NCBI GenBank assembly: GCA_019119365.1
Contig: DWXD01000045.1
Coordinates: 1-62,181 of the forward strand
Length of the DNA: 62,181 bases
Reading direction: 5' to 3'
Source: Candidatus Gemmiger stercoripullorum
GTDB lineage: Bacteria > Bacillota > Clostridia > Oscillospirales > Ruminococcaceae
In this document: piece by piece, positions 48,279 through 57,037 of the stretch
How the letters are laid out: each line of letters starts with the position of its first letter
Numbering within the stretch: the stretch's first letter is position 1
Translations under genes and position numbers: made by a program
Notes under the pieces: generated by a model
The model's database searches: none
Seen by the model: only the letters and a program-made list of their open reading frames with translations
What the model was told of the DNA's origin: nothing

Positions 48279-48839
48279 TCAGTCCGCCTGGAACAGCTTG
48301 GGCGCGGCTTTGTGCAGCAGCACCACGGCCACCACGCTCAGGATGGTCTCCGGCAGCATGTAGGAACCGTTATAGGTCAGGCTGTAGACCCATTCGGGCA
48401 GGCCCTCGTTCAGGTTGCCCCAGATGAGCACGCCGGACAAAAAGCTGCACAAAAAGCGGATCAGGCACACGATAGCGGTGCCCACGGCCACGCCCAGCAG
48501 GCGGTTCTTGAACGGCTTGGCAAACACGCACGCCAGGCCCAGCAGCGTGAACGCCAGCACATAGTCCAGCAGGATCATGCCCACCAGCGGCAGCAGGCCG
48601 GGGGCCGGCGGGGCGTAAAAGCCCAGCAGCATCTGCAAAAGGCTGTTGACAAAGCCGGTGAACAGCCCCCACTTGGCTCCGTGGCGGAAGGACACCAGAA
48701 TGAACGGCACCATGCTGAACAGCGTGACGGCGCCGCCGTTGTGCAGCTCAAAGATCTTGATGTTGGCCAGCACGGTGCCCAGCGCGATCATCAGCGCGCA
48801 TTCCACCAGAATGCGGGTCTTGGAATAGGTTTTCGACAT
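48279..48839 (-). CDS. thiT: thiamine ECF transporter S component
   Basis: A 186-residue membrane protein with about six spans that binds thiamine and docks on the shared EcfAAT energising module (not in this window). The family pattern is visible: TRILVECALMIALGTVLANIKIFELHNGGAVTLFSMVPFILVSFRHGAKWGL, then LLQMLLGF and LDYVLAFTLLGLA, and the W-x-Y-SLTYNGSYMLPE thiamine-site segment. Start at ATG 48839 behind GAGGAG. The TPP riboswitch in its leader confirms the vitamin. Confidence 0.95.
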   Translation of the reverse strand: MSKTYSKTRILVECALMIALGTVLANIKIFELHNGGAVTLFSMVPFILVSFRHGAKWGLFTGFVNSLLQMLLGFYAPPAPGLLPLVGMILLDYVLAFTLLGLACVFAKPFKNRLLGVAVGTAIVCLIRFLCSFLSGVLIWGNLNEGLPEWVYSLTYNGSYMLPETILSVVAVVLLHKAAPKLFQAD

Positions 48840-48883
48840 GGGACAAACACTCCTCAAAAAAAATAGTCCATAAAAACAGAAAC

Positions 48884-48906
48884 GCGCCTGCAAAAATTGC
48901 AGGCGC
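48884..48906 (-). terminator. expression-platform terminator of the TPP riboswitch
   Basis: GCGCCTGCAA (48884-48893) / TTGCAGGCGC (48897-48906), followed on the minus strand by GTTTCTGTTTTTA. Lies between aptamer and thiT. Confidence 0.85.
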
Positions 48907-48931
48907 AAAAGCAGATATGACTTTGGGTCAA

Positions 48932-49026
48932 ACTTCCTACGCCGGCATTACCCGGATCAGGTTCAAGGCGACCCGAAGCTGCGGTTTGCTTCGATCTCAG
49001 CCGGGGATGCCCCCCAGCGCCCCTGT
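48932..49026 (-). promoter_or_regulatory. TPP riboswitch (THI element)
   Basis: On the minus strand the conserved blocks occur in order: ACAGGGGCGC, GGCTGAGAT, a variable hairpin (GAAGC / GCTTC), ACCTGATCCGGGTAATGCC and CGTAGGAAG. These are the canonical pyrimidine- and pyrophosphate-sensing helices. A terminator follows, so TPP should switch thiT off by premature termination. Confidence 0.96.
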
Positions 49027-49042
49027 TTTTATGTCCGTTACC

Positions 49043-49070
49043 AGTATAGCGCGCCGCCCGGGTTTGTCAA
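49043..49070 (-). promoter_or_regulatory. promoter of the thiT transcript
   Basis: On the minus strand TTGACA (49065-49070), 16-base spacer, TATACT (49043-49048), 17 bases before the aptamer. Confidence 0.85.
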
Positions 49071-49248
49071 GCGCTTTTTTTCGCGCGCGGGCCGCGCGGG
49101 GCGTGCCCGCACGACCCGCACCCTGCCGCCACAACATCTGGCCGCCGCGCCCGCTCTGGGCCGCCGCCAGCCCCTATATGCAGGGATACGCGGCAAAAAC
49201 TTGACGCCATGACGCCAAAATTTTTACAACTTTTTTCGCGCGTATCCC

Positions 49249-49278
49249 TTGCCAAACCCGCGCGCTTTCGTGTATGAT
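49249..49278 (+). promoter_or_regulatory. promoter of the GH25 lysozyme gene
   Basis: TTGCCA (49249-49254), 18-base spacer, TATGAT (49273-49278), 75 bases before the gene. Confidence 0.65.
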
Positions 49279-49353
49279 AGAAACAGTTTTTATACAGATA
49301 GTATTTTTGCGGCGTTTGCGGCGCCGGTTAAAAAAAGAAGAGGAATCAGCAGC

Positions 49354-51420
49354 ATGGCAAGAAAAAATCCGATGAAATATTTTTCCGGCAGCGCGGTCTC
49401 CCGCCTGCCGCTGCACAAACTGATCGCGGGCGGCATGGCGGCGCTTTTGTGCGCCAGCCTGGGCATCGGCGCAATGGCGGCCGGCTTCACCGCGCCGGAA
49501 CCGGCGGCCCCCGCCCCCACCCCTGCGCCCACGGCGGCCCCCACGGCCAGCCCCGCGCCCACCGCCACGCCCGAAAGCGCCCCCACGCCGACCCCGGCGC
49601 CCACACCGCAGCCCGGCATGGAGATGGAAGTCACCGTTGTGCAGCAGGACATCGGCGTGCAGCTGTACGCCCTGACCTACCCCGAAGGCACCACGCTCGA
49701 GGACCTGGAAGGGGAGGACGCCGTCGAAGCGCTGCGCACCCCCTTCACCCACACCACCCTCAACGTGACCATCACCGATAAGGACGGCAACGAGACCGAG
49801 TACCCGGTCGACACGGCCACCGGCACCGCCCTGGCCGAGGACGTCGAACCCGGCGAATACACCGTCACCGCCCCCGGCATCGGCGATTACACCGCGCCGG
49901 AGCCCCAGACCGTCACGGTCAAGGAGAAGGTCGTCTACAAGGCCGACGTCGCCGCGGTCAAGGACAAGATCGTCCAGGCCAACGAGGTTGTGGAAAGCCA
50001 GGAAGATTCCGGCTACGGCACCGGCGGCGGGGCCCCCATCGCCGAGGAAGTGACCGATACGGTCAGCTATGCCGAGAGCAGCGCCGAGGAGACCGGCGCC
50101 GAGGTCTACTACACGGCCCAGGTCAGCGAGGACGGCTACCTGCTGCTCAGCGACGGCACAAAGACCCCCTACCGCCCGCAGTATGCGGAAGGCACCGACC
50201 ACATCACCAGCGCGGTGCGCGATACCGCGTTTGGCGTCGAGGCCGTGCCCGGCAGCCTGGTCGTCGTGCCGCTGGGGCACCTGGGCGAAAGCCGCATCGT
50301 GCCGGTGGAGGATGCCGCCCCCGCCGCGCAGCCCACGCCGGAAAGCCAGCCCGCGCCGCTGAACGAAGACGCGGCGGCCCAGAGCACCGAGCAGCCCGCC
50401 GAGACCCCGGCCGAAGCGCCCACGGCGGCCCCCACGGCGGAGCCGACGCCCGCGCCCACGGCCGAACCGACGCCGGAGCCCACCCCGGCCCCGACCGAAG
50501 CCCCGACCCCGAGCCCGGAACCCACCCCGGCCCCCACGGCGGAACCGACCCCCGCGCCCACCGAAGCGCCGACGCCCGCCCCGACCGAGGCCCCCACGCC
50601 CGCGCCGGACCCGACGGCGGGCTGGCCCGAGACGATCGAGGCCAAGGACCTCGCTTCCTACGGCTTTGCGGTCGAAAGCCATGAACAGACCACCGTCCTG
50701 TACACCGGCTGGCAGACCATCGACGGCAATACATATTACTACGACCCCGCCACCCACCAGCCCGTCACCGGCACCCAGGTCATCCAGGGCGATATCTACA
50801 GCTTCAGCTCCAGCGGCGTACTGGGCCAGAAAGCCCGCGGCATCGATGTCTCCAAGTTCCAGGGCACCATCGACTGGAACGCGGTCGCGGCCGACGGCAT
50901 CACCTTTGCCATCATCCGCTGCGGTTACCGCGGCTACGGCAGCGGCGCGCTGGTCGAGGACGCCACCTTCCGCCGCAACATCCAGGGCGCGACGGCCGCC
51001 GGTATCCAGGTCGGCGTCTACTTCTACAGCCAGGCCATCGACGAGGCCGAGGCCGTCGAGGAAGCCAGCATGGTGCTCAGCCTTGTGCAGGGCTACAGCC
51101 TGCCCTACGGCGTCTACTTTGACACCGAGAAGGTCGCCGGGGACACCGGCCGCGCCGACGGCATCAGCGCCGCCCAGCGCACGGCCAACGCCGTCGCCTT
51201 CTGCGAGACCATCCGCAACGCGGGCTATACCCCCGGCGTTTACAGCTATGCCAGCTGGTTCTACAATTCGCTCAACTTTGCCAACATCAGCAAGTACCGC
51301 ACCTGGATCGCCCAGTACCGCGATACGCTGGATTTTGCCTACAGCTACAACATCTGGCAGTATTCCAGCCAGGGCAGCGTCAGCGGCATCAAGGGCAATG
51401 TCGATATGAACCTCGGCTGA
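49354..51420 (+). CDS. exported GH25 lysozyme with Pro/Thr spacers
   Basis: A 688-residue secreted or membrane-anchored muramidase. A hydrophobic segment near residues 24-43 (LIAGGMAALLCASLGIGAMA) is followed by a Pro/Thr/Ala spacer (about 48-87) and an unassigned acidic region to about 345. A second long PTPAPTEAP-type spacer (about 350-428) follows, then one cell-wall-binding-like repeat (TGWQTIDGNTYYYD) and the GH25 domain from residue 496. In GIDVSKFQGTIDW, Asp498, and in YFDTEK, Asp590 and Glu592, are the catalytic acids. It should cleave MurNAc-GlcNAc bonds during wall remodelling. Start at ATG 49354 with AAGAGG upstream. Confidence 0.93.
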   Translation: MARKNPMKYFSGSAVSRLPLHKLIAGGMAALLCASLGIGAMAAGFTAPEPAAPAPTPAPTAAPTASPAPTATPESAPTPTPAPTPQPGMEMEVTVVQQDIGVQLYALTYPEGTTLEDLEGEDAVEALRTPFTHTTLNVTITDKDGNETEYPVDTATGTALAEDVEPGEYTVTAPGIGDYTAPEPQTVTVKEKVVYKADVAAVKDKIVQANEVVESQEDSGYGTGGGAPIAEEVTDTVSYAESSAEETGAEVYYTAQVSEDGYLLLSDGTKTPYRPQYAEGTDHITSAVRDTAFGVEAVPGSLVVVPLGHLGESRIVPVEDAAPAAQPTPESQPAPLNEDAAAQSTEQPAETPAEAPTAAPTAEPTPAPTAEPTPEPTPAPTEAPTPSPEPTPAPTAEPTPAPTEAPTPAPTEAPTPAPDPTAGWPETIEAKDLASYGFAVESHEQTTVLYTGWQTIDGNTYYYDPATHQPVTGTQVIQGDIYSFSSSGVLGQKARGIDVSKFQGTIDWNAVAADGITFAIIRCGYRGYGSGALVEDATFRRNIQGATAAGIQVGVYFYSQAIDEAEAVEEASMVLSLVQGYSLPYGVYFDTEKVAGDTGRADGISAAQRTANAVAFCETIRNAGYTPGVYSYASWFYNSLNFANISKYRTWIAQYRDTLDFAYSYNIWQYSSQGSVSGIKGNVDMNLG

Positions 51421-51432
51421 AATTGAATGACA

Positions 51433-51484
51433 AAAACGCATCGGTCCCCCCGCCGCGCAAAGCGGGAAGGGACCGATGCGTTTT
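51433..51484. terminator. bidirectional terminator between the lysozyme and proA
   Basis: Perfect 16-bp stem AAAACGCATCGGTCCC (51433-51448) with its complement (51469-51484); it serves both convergent genes. Confidence 0.9.
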
Positions 51485-51513
51485 GCTGTATCTGTGCTTT
51501 TGCCGGGCGGGGC

Positions 51514-52803
51514 TCAGCAGCCGCCCGTGTGCTTGTGCACGGCGCCGCCGCGGATCTGCCCGTTGCCCTGGATGATATACTTGTAGCTGCACAGCTCGGC
51601 CAGGCCCATCGGGCCGCGGGCGTGCAGTTTCTGGGTCGAAATGCCCATCTCGCAGCCCAGGCCGAACTCGCCGCCGTCGGTAAAGCGGGTCGAAGCGTTC
51701 ACATACACGGCCGCGCTGTCTACACAGGCCGTAAAGAGGGCGGCGGCCGCCGTGTCCGCTGTGACGATGGCCTCGCTGTGGTGGGTCGAATGGGCGGCGA
51801 TATGGTCGATGGCGTCGTTCAGGCTGTCCACCACCGCCACGGCCATCTTATAGTCCAGAAATTCGGTGTCGAAATCGTCCGGCCCGGCCGCCGTGCCCGG
51901 GATCAGCGCCGCGGCGCGCCGGTCCAGCCGCAGCTCCACCGGCGTCAGCCCGGCGGCCGCGCGCCCTTCAACCAGCACGCGCTGCAAAAGCGGCAGGAAC
52001 TGCGCCGCAATGTCCCGGTGTACCAGGCAGACCTCGGCCGCGTTGCACACGCTGGGGCGGCTGGTCTTGGCGTTTTCCACAATGGCGGCCGCCATGTCGG
52101 GGTCCGCCGCCTTGTCCACATAAATATGGCAGATGCCGGTGCCGGTCTGGATGCAGGGGACCGTCGCGTTTTCCACACAGGCGCGGATCAGCCCCGGCCC
52201 ACCGCGCGGGATCAGCAGGTCGACCAGTCCGTCCGCCGTCATCAGCGCCTGGGCCGAAGCGTGGGTCGTGTCTTCGATCAAACTGACCGCCGTTTCGGGC
52301 AGGCCCGCCTGCCGCAGCCCGCGCCGCAGCGCCCGCACAATGGCGTGGCAGCTGGCCCAGGCTTCCTTGCCGCAGCGCAGCACACAGGCGCTGCCGGCTT
52401 TCAGCGCCAGCGCCGCCGCGTCGGACGTCACGTTGGGGCGGCTCTCGTAGATGATCGCAATCACGCCCATCGGCACCGCCGTTTTCTGGATCAGCAGGCC
52501 GTTGGGCCGCACGATCTTGCGCAGCACAGCCCCGACAGGGTCGGGCAGGGCGGCCACTTCGCGCATGCCCTTCGCCATCTCGGTCAGGCGGGTGGGGGTC
52601 AGCGACAGGCGGTCCAGCATCACGTCGCTGATCTTGCCGCGCGCGGCGTCCAGGTCGCGGCGGTTGGCCTCCAGAATTTCCTCTTTGGCGGCCACCAGCG
52701 CTACGGCCATCTCTTCCAGCGCGGCGTCCTTGGTGTCGGTGTCGGCCAGGGCCAGCGGCAGCTTGGCCTGCCGGGCCTGCTGCAGGATCTCCTGCGTGGT
52801 CAT
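51514..52803 (-). CDS. proA: gamma-glutamyl phosphate reductase
   Basis: NADPH-dependent reduction of gamma-glutamyl phosphate to glutamate semialdehyde, second step of proline synthesis. The 429-residue aldehyde-dehydrogenase-fold protein has [65 protein letters not shown], and the catalytic Cys in [14 protein letters not shown] or the nearby CNAAE. Start at ATG 52803 behind AAAGGAGG, 20 bases after proB. Last gene of the proC-proB-proA unit. Confidence 0.96.
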   Translation of the reverse strand: MTTQEILQQARQAKLPLALADTDTKDAALEEMAVALVAAKEEILEANRRDLDAARGKISDVMLDRLSLTPTRLTEMAKGMREVAALPDPVGAVLRKIVRPNGLLIQKTAVPMGVIAIIYESRPNVTSDAAALALKAGSACVLRCGKEAWASCHAIVRALRRGLRQAGLPETAVSLIEDTTHASAQALMTADGLVDLLIPRGGPGLIRACVENATVPCIQTGTGICHIYVDKAADPDMAAAIVENAKTSRPSVCNAAEVCLVHRDIAAQFLPLLQRVLVEGRAAAGLTPVELRLDRRAAALIPGTAAGPDDFDTEFLDYKMAVAVVDSLNDAIDHIAAHSTHHSEAIVTADTAAAALFTACVDSAAVYVNASTRFTDGGEFGLGCEMGISTQKLHARGPMGLAELCSYKYIIQGNGQIRGGAVHKHTGGC

Positions 52804-52823
52804 GTCGAATCCTCCTTTGGTCG

Positions 52824-53591
52824 TTATTTTCTGCGCCCTATAAAACGTGTGCCGGGGCCGTGCCCGGCCACGATCGAATACAAAGCCATCGGGTCCGCCC
52901 CGTTGGCGATCACCATGTCCACCCCGGCCCCGGTCGCCAGGCGCGCGGCCATCAGCTTGGTCGCCATGCCGCCGGTGCCCAGGCGGCTGCCTGCGCCGCC
53001 GGCCAGCGCTTCCAGCGCGGGCGTGATCTCCCGCACTTCGGGGATCAGCTCGGCCTCGGGGTGGGTGTGCGGGTCGGCCGTGTACAGCCCGTCAATGTCG
53101 GACAAAAGCACAAGCAGGTCGGCCCGCATGTATTTGGCCACCAGCGCGCCCATCGTGTCGTTGTCGCCCACGGCGATCTCCTCGGTGGCGACGCTGTCGT
53201 TTTCGTTGATGATGGGGATCACCCGCAGCTGCAGCAGGCGGTACAGCGTGTTTTCCAGGTTCATCAGCCGCCGTGCGTCGTTAAAGTCCTCCCGCGTGAC
53301 CAAAATCTGCCCCACGGTGTGGTTGTAGGCCGTGAACAGCCGGTCATAGGTGTACATCAGCTCGCACTGCCCGACCGAGGCCGCGGCCTGCTTGGTGGGC
53401 ATGTCCTGCGGGCGGTCGATCTGCATCTTGCCCGCGCCCATGCCGATGGCCCCGGACGAGACGATCATCAGCTCATGCCCGGCGTTCTGCAGGTCGCTGA
53501 ACGTCTTCACAAGCTCTTCGGTGTGGCGGATGTTCAGCCGCCCGTTCGGGTACGCCAGCGTGCTGGTCCCGATCTTGATAACGATGCGCAT
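52824..53591 (-). CDS. proB: glutamate 5-kinase (short form, no PUA domain)
   Basis: Phosphorylates glutamate, the regulated first step of proline synthesis. The 255-residue kinase has [62 protein letters not shown] and [12 protein letters not shown]. It ends after the kinase domain, lacking the roughly 100-residue PUA domain of E. coli ProB. Start at ATG 53591 (GGGAAAG upstream) is preferred to the longer frame, whose 31 extra codons run through the intergenic region. Confidence 0.94.
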   Translation of the reverse strand: MRIVIKIGTSTLAYPNGRLNIRHTEELVKTFSDLQNAGHELMIVSSGAIGMGAGKMQIDRPQDMPTKQAAASVGQCELMYTYDRLFTAYNHTVGQILVTREDFNDARRLMNLENTLYRLLQLRVIPIINENDSVATEEIAVGDNDTMGALVAKYMRADLLVLLSDIDGLYTADPHTHPEAELIPEVREITPALEALAGGAGSRLGTGGMATKLMAARLATGAGVDMVIANGADPMALYSIVAGHGPGTRFIGRRK

Positions 53592-53662
53592 CGTTTCTTT
53601 CCCACTCTCTCGGTTTATACTTGAAATTGGTGTATAGGTGTATGTTTGAATATTTGAAATCC

Positions 53663-53716
53663 GCGCGGCGCAGCCGCGCACCAAATCTAAACTCTAAACT
53701 CTTAACTCTGAACTCT
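53663..53716. repeat. composite repeat: triloop hairpin plus TCTNAAC heptamers, inside the pro operon
   Basis: GCGCGGC, GCA, GCCGCGC (53663-53679), 6-base spacer, then TCTAAAC TCTAAAC TCTTAAC TCTGAAC TCT (53686-53716), touching the proC stop codon. Third copy of the arrangement at 18087 and 28712. Confidence 0.75.
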
Positions 53717-54516
53717 TACTTCTGCTTCCCCAGCTCTTTCGTCTTGTCAAAAGCCGCCAGCACCGCGTCGGTCACAGCGCCGCGGAACGCCCGCTCCTCC
53801 AGCACGCGCACGCCCTGGATCGTCGAACCGCCCGGGCTGCACACGGCGTCCTTCAGCGCGCCGGGGTGCGCCCCGCTTTCCAGCACCATGCGGGCGCTGC
53901 CCAAAAGCATCTGCGCGGCGTATTCCTGCGCTTTGGCGCGCGGCAGCCCGGCGGCCACGCCGCCGTCGGCCAGCGCCTCGATGAACTGGTACGCCCATGC
54001 CGGGCCGCAGCCGGACACGCTGCTCGCCGCGTCGATCAGGCTTTCCGCCACCTCGTCCAGCCGCCCGGCCGGGGCCATGGCCGCGCGCCAGGCCTCAAGC
54101 GCCTGCGGGGCCACACCGGCGTGGCAGTACTGGATCATCCCGGCGCCCACCGCCACCGGCGTGTTGGGCATCATGCGGATCACCGGGTAGCGGCCGCCCG
54201 CCATCGCCCGGATCTGTTCGATGGACAGCCCGGCCGCCATCGACACGAGCACGAACGGCGTTTGGCGCGCAGCCAGGGCGGGGGCCAGCTCTGCCAGCAT
54301 CCCGGCCATCATCTGCGGTTTGACGCCCAGAAACACAAAATCGCAGGCGGCGGCCTCGGCGTTTGTTCCCGCCGCGCACCCCAGCTCTGCGGCCAGCGCC
54401 TGCGCCTTGGCCGCCGTGCGGTTGGCCAGCAGCACATGCTGCGCGCCCGCGCCGCGGCACACCGCGCGCGCCACTGCGCCGCCCATGTTGCCGCAGCCGA
54501 TAAAACCATAACGCAT
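53716..54516 (-). CDS. proC: pyrroline-5-carboxylate reductase
   Basis: Final step of proline synthesis, P5C to proline with NAD(P)H. The 266-residue protein has GFIGCGNMGGAVA at the N-terminus (dinucleotide-binding loop), FLGVKPQMM, VSMAAGLSIEQI, RMMPNTPVAVGAG and the C-terminal signature SVSGCGPAWAYQFIEALADGGVAAGL followed by VCSPGGSTIQGV. Start at ATG 54516. First gene of the operon. Confidence 0.96.
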   Translation of the reverse strand: MRYGFIGCGNMGGAVARAVCRGAGAQHVLLANRTAAKAQALAAELGCAAGTNAEAAACDFVFLGVKPQMMAGMLAELAPALAARQTPFVLVSMAAGLSIEQIRAMAGGRYPVIRMMPNTPVAVGAGMIQYCHAGVAPQALEAWRAAMAPAGRLDEVAESLIDAASSVSGCGPAWAYQFIEALADGGVAAGLPRAKAQEYAAQMLLGSARMVLESGAHPGALKDAVCSPGGSTIQGVRVLEERAFRGAVTDAVLAAFDKTKELGKQK

Positions 54517-54560
54517 CGCAAAAACCTCTTTATCTGCAGAATAGTATAAGTATATAGTTT

Positions 54561-54590
54561 ATCCTATCGCATCCGGGCGGGGGCTGTCAA
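54561..54590 (-). promoter_or_regulatory. promoter of proC
   Basis: On the minus strand TTGACA (54585-54590), 18-base spacer, TAGGAT (54561-54566), 45 bases before proC. Confidence 0.65.
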
Positions 54591-54599
54591 CCAAAAATG

Positions 54600-54628
54600 C
54601 TGACGAAACCGGCAAAAAATGGTATACT
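54600..54628 (+). promoter_or_regulatory. promoter of the aldo/keto reductase gene
   Basis: CTGACG (54600-54605), 17-base spacer, TATACT (54623-54628), back to back with the proC promoter. Confidence 0.6.
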
Positions 54629-54663
54629 GTTGTCAAACACACTGCAAAACAGGAGGAAATGCC

Positions 54664-55677
54664 ATGCAAACCGTCCCACTCGGCCGCACCGGCCTGACCG
54701 TCTCCCGCCTCGGCTTCGGCGGCATCCCCATCCAGCGCATCGACCAGCCCGCCGTGCGCGAACTGCTCCGGGCCGCGCATGCGGGCGGCGTCAACTTTAT
54801 CGACACCGCCCGCGGCTACACGGTCAGCGAGGACTGGATCGGCCGCTCGCTGGAGAAGCTCGGCCTGCGCGATGCGTTCGTGCTCGCCACCAAATGCCGC
54901 GCCGTGACCGCCGCCGAGATGGAGCAGGAGCTGGCCGCCAGCCTGCGCGCGCTGCGCACCGACCACATCGAACTCTACCAGTTCCACAACCCCGACCTCC
55001 GGGCGCTCGAGACCATCCTGGCCCCCGGCGGCGCGCTGGAAAAGCTGCTCGAAGCCAAAGCGCAGGGTGTTGTCGGCCACATCGGCATCACCGCGCACCT
55101 GACCGCCGTGTTTGAGCGTGCGCTCACGGTGCCCGAGATCGAAACGATCATGTTCCCCTGCAACATCGTCGAACAGCAGGGCGCGGACCTCATCGCCCGC
55201 TGCGCCGCGGCGGGCAAGGGCTTTATCGCCATGAAGCCGCTGGCCGGCGGCGCGATCGAGGACGGCCGCCTGGCCGTGCGCTGCGTCCTGGCGAACCCGG
55301 CGGTCACGGTCTGCCTCCCCGGCATGGCCGCGCCGGAGGAGCTCGCCGCAAACCTCGCCGCCGCAGCGGACCCAAGCCCGCTGACGGAGCAGGAGCTGGC
55401 CGCCTGCCGGAAGGTGCGGGATACGCTGGGCACCCAGTTCTGCCGCCGCTGCAACTACTGCGCGCCCTGCACCGTGGGCATCCAGATCCCCAGCGCCTTT
55501 CTGTTCGACGGCTACATCAGCCGCTACGGCCTGGAAGGATGGGCGCGGGAGCGCTACGCCACGCTGCCCGTCAAGGCGGGCGCCTGCATCGGCTGCGGCG
55601 CGTGCGAGACCCGCTGCCCCTATCAGCTGCCCATCCGCGAGATGCTCAAAAAGGTTGCCGCCCATTTCGGCGAATGA
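54664..55677 (+). CDS. aldo/keto reductase with C-terminal iron-sulfur domain
   Basis: A 337-residue protein: a TIM-barrel aldo/keto reductase (VPLGRTGLTVSRLGFGGIPIQ, NFIDTARGYTVSE with the catalytic Asp/Tyr, ATKCRA with Lys, LYQFHNPD with His) fused to an 8-Fe ferredoxin-like end (CRRCNYCAPC near 260 and CIGCGACETRCPY near 315). Such fusions are common in anaerobes and may pass electrons between ferredoxin and a carbonyl substrate, but the substrate is unknown. AGGAGG precedes ATG 54664. Confidence 0.9.
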   Translation: MQTVPLGRTGLTVSRLGFGGIPIQRIDQPAVRELLRAAHAGGVNFIDTARGYTVSEDWIGRSLEKLGLRDAFVLATKCRAVTAAEMEQELAASLRALRTDHIELYQFHNPDLRALETILAPGGALEKLLEAKAQGVVGHIGITAHLTAVFERALTVPEIETIMFPCNIVEQQGADLIARCAAAGKGFIAMKPLAGGAIEDGRLAVRCVLANPAVTVCLPGMAAPEELAANLAAAADPSPLTEQELAACRKVRDTLGTQFCRRCNYCAPCTVGIQIPSAFLFDGYISRYGLEGWARERYATLPVKAGACIGCGACETRCPYQLPIREMLKKVAAHFGE

Positions 55678-55692
55678 GCGCAAGCCCTTTCC

Positions 55693-55728
55693 CGCCTGCC
55701 CGCCTGCGCGCGGCAGGCGCTTTTTTTT
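55693..55728 (+). terminator. terminator of the aldo/keto reductase gene
   Basis: CGCCTGCC (55693-55700) / GGCAGGCG (55712-55719), 11-base loop, then C and eight T. Confidence 0.85.
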
Positions 55729-55739
55729 CGCGCTGCGGC

Positions 55740-55768
55740 TTGTGTTTGGCGGCCGGGTCATGTATAAT
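55740..55768 (+). promoter_or_regulatory. promoter of the cysteine desulfurase-thiI-cinA operon
   Basis: TTGTGT (55740-55745), 17-base spacer, consensus TATAAT (55763-55768), 73 bases before the gene. Confidence 0.75.
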
Positions 55769-55841
55769 CTATTCTGTATCACTTTGTACTTTTGTAAACG
55801 CTTCCCGCCGTTTTGGCGGCAGAAAAGAGGTCCTTTCCCCC

Positions 55842-57002
55842 ATGCGCACCGACCCTAACCTACATTATCTCGATAACGCCGCCACCACGATGGTGGACCC
55901 CGCCGTGGCCGACGCCATCGCCGCGGCGCTGCGCGAAAGCTGGGCCAACCCGTCGAGCCTGTACGACCCCGCCGTGCTGGCCGAGCACAAGCTGAACGCC
56001 GCGCGCGCCAAAATCGCCAAAACGCTGAACTGCGCGGCCAGGGAGATCTACTTTACCGCCTGCGGCAGCGAGAGCAACAACCTGGCTATTCTGGGCGCGG
56101 CGCTGCCGCGGCAGGCCTGGGGGAACAAAATCGTCACCACCGGCTTTGAACACCCGAGCGTTCAGCTGCCCATCCGCGCGCTGCGGGACCGCGGCTTTGA
56201 CGTTGCGGAGGTCGCGCCCGGGGCCGACGGCCGCCTCGACGTGCAGAAGCTCATCGACGCCGTGGACAAAAACACCGTGCTTGTGGCCTGCATGGCCGTC
56301 AACAACGAGACCGGCGCCGTGCAGGACATCGCCCGCCTGGCCGCCGGTGTCAAGGCGAAAAACAGCCGCACGGCCGTGCACATCGACGCCGTGCAGGCGT
56401 GGCTGCGCATCCCGCTCGACCTGAAAAAGCTGCCCGGCGTCGATACGCTGGCGGTTTCGGGGCATAAAGTCCACGCGCCCAAGGGCATCGGCGCCTTGTA
56501 TCTGTGTGAAAACCAGCGCCAGCACCTGCGCCCGCCCTACCTCGGCGGCCACCAGGAGCGCGGCATCCGCCCCGGTACCGAGAACCTGCCCTACGCCGTC
56601 GGGCTCGGTCTGGCGGCTGAACAGGGGGCCAGGCGTATGCGCGCCGCCGCGGCCAACGCGGCCGCCCTCAACGCGCAGCTGCGCGCCGGTCTGGCGGCCC
56701 TGCCCGGCGTCACGGTCCATTCACCGGCCGGGGCCGTGCCCGAAGTGCTCAACTTCTCCACCAACTGCGTCAACAGCCAGACCTTCATCAGCTACTTGAA
56801 CGACCGGCAGATCTACGTTTCGGGCGGCAGCGCCTGCGACAAGGGCGAGCCCAGCCACACGCTGCAGGCGATGGGCTGCGACGCGCGCGCCGTCGCCACC
56901 GCGCTGCGCGTCAGCTTCTGCGCCGGCAATGACGAGGGCGACGTCGCCGCGCTGCTCGCCGCGCTGAAAGACGGCCTGGCCGAACTGCAGCACATCGCAT
57001 AA
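55842..57002 (+). CDS. cysteine desulfurase (IscS/NifS-like)
   Basis: A PLP enzyme taking sulfur from cysteine as a protein persulfide. The 386-residue protein has HYLDNAATTMVDP, FTACGSESNNLAI, VNNETGAVQDI, HIDAVQAW, VSGHKVHAPKGIGALY (PLP Lys), GTENLPYA and the catalytic Cys in SGGSACDKGEPSHTL. Coupling with thiI 35 bases downstream implies it feeds 4-thiouridine synthesis in tRNA, possibly among other uses. ATG 55842 is preceded by AAGAGG about 13 bases upstream. Confidence 0.93.
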   Translation: MRTDPNLHYLDNAATTMVDPAVADAIAAALRESWANPSSLYDPAVLAEHKLNAARAKIAKTLNCAAREIYFTACGSESNNLAILGAALPRQAWGNKIVTTGFEHPSVQLPIRALRDRGFDVAEVAPGADGRLDVQKLIDAVDKNTVLVACMAVNNETGAVQDIARLAAGVKAKNSRTAVHIDAVQAWLRIPLDLKKLPGVDTLAVSGHKVHAPKGIGALYLCENQRQHLRPPYLGGHQERGIRPGTENLPYAVGLGLAAEQGARRMRAAAANAAALNAQLRAGLAALPGVTVHSPAGAVPEVLNFSTNCVNSQTFISYLNDRQIYVSGGSACDKGEPSHTLQAMGCDARAVATALRVSFCAGNDEGDVAALLAALKDGLAELQHIA

Positions 57003-57037
57003 AGCAACGCCTACACTGTTTTTTGGAAGGAACTTTC

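Noticed and set aside
50400-50620. G+C-rich tandem DNA repeat
   Set aside because: It is the coding sequence of the Pro/Thr spacer in the lysozyme, not an independent repeat.
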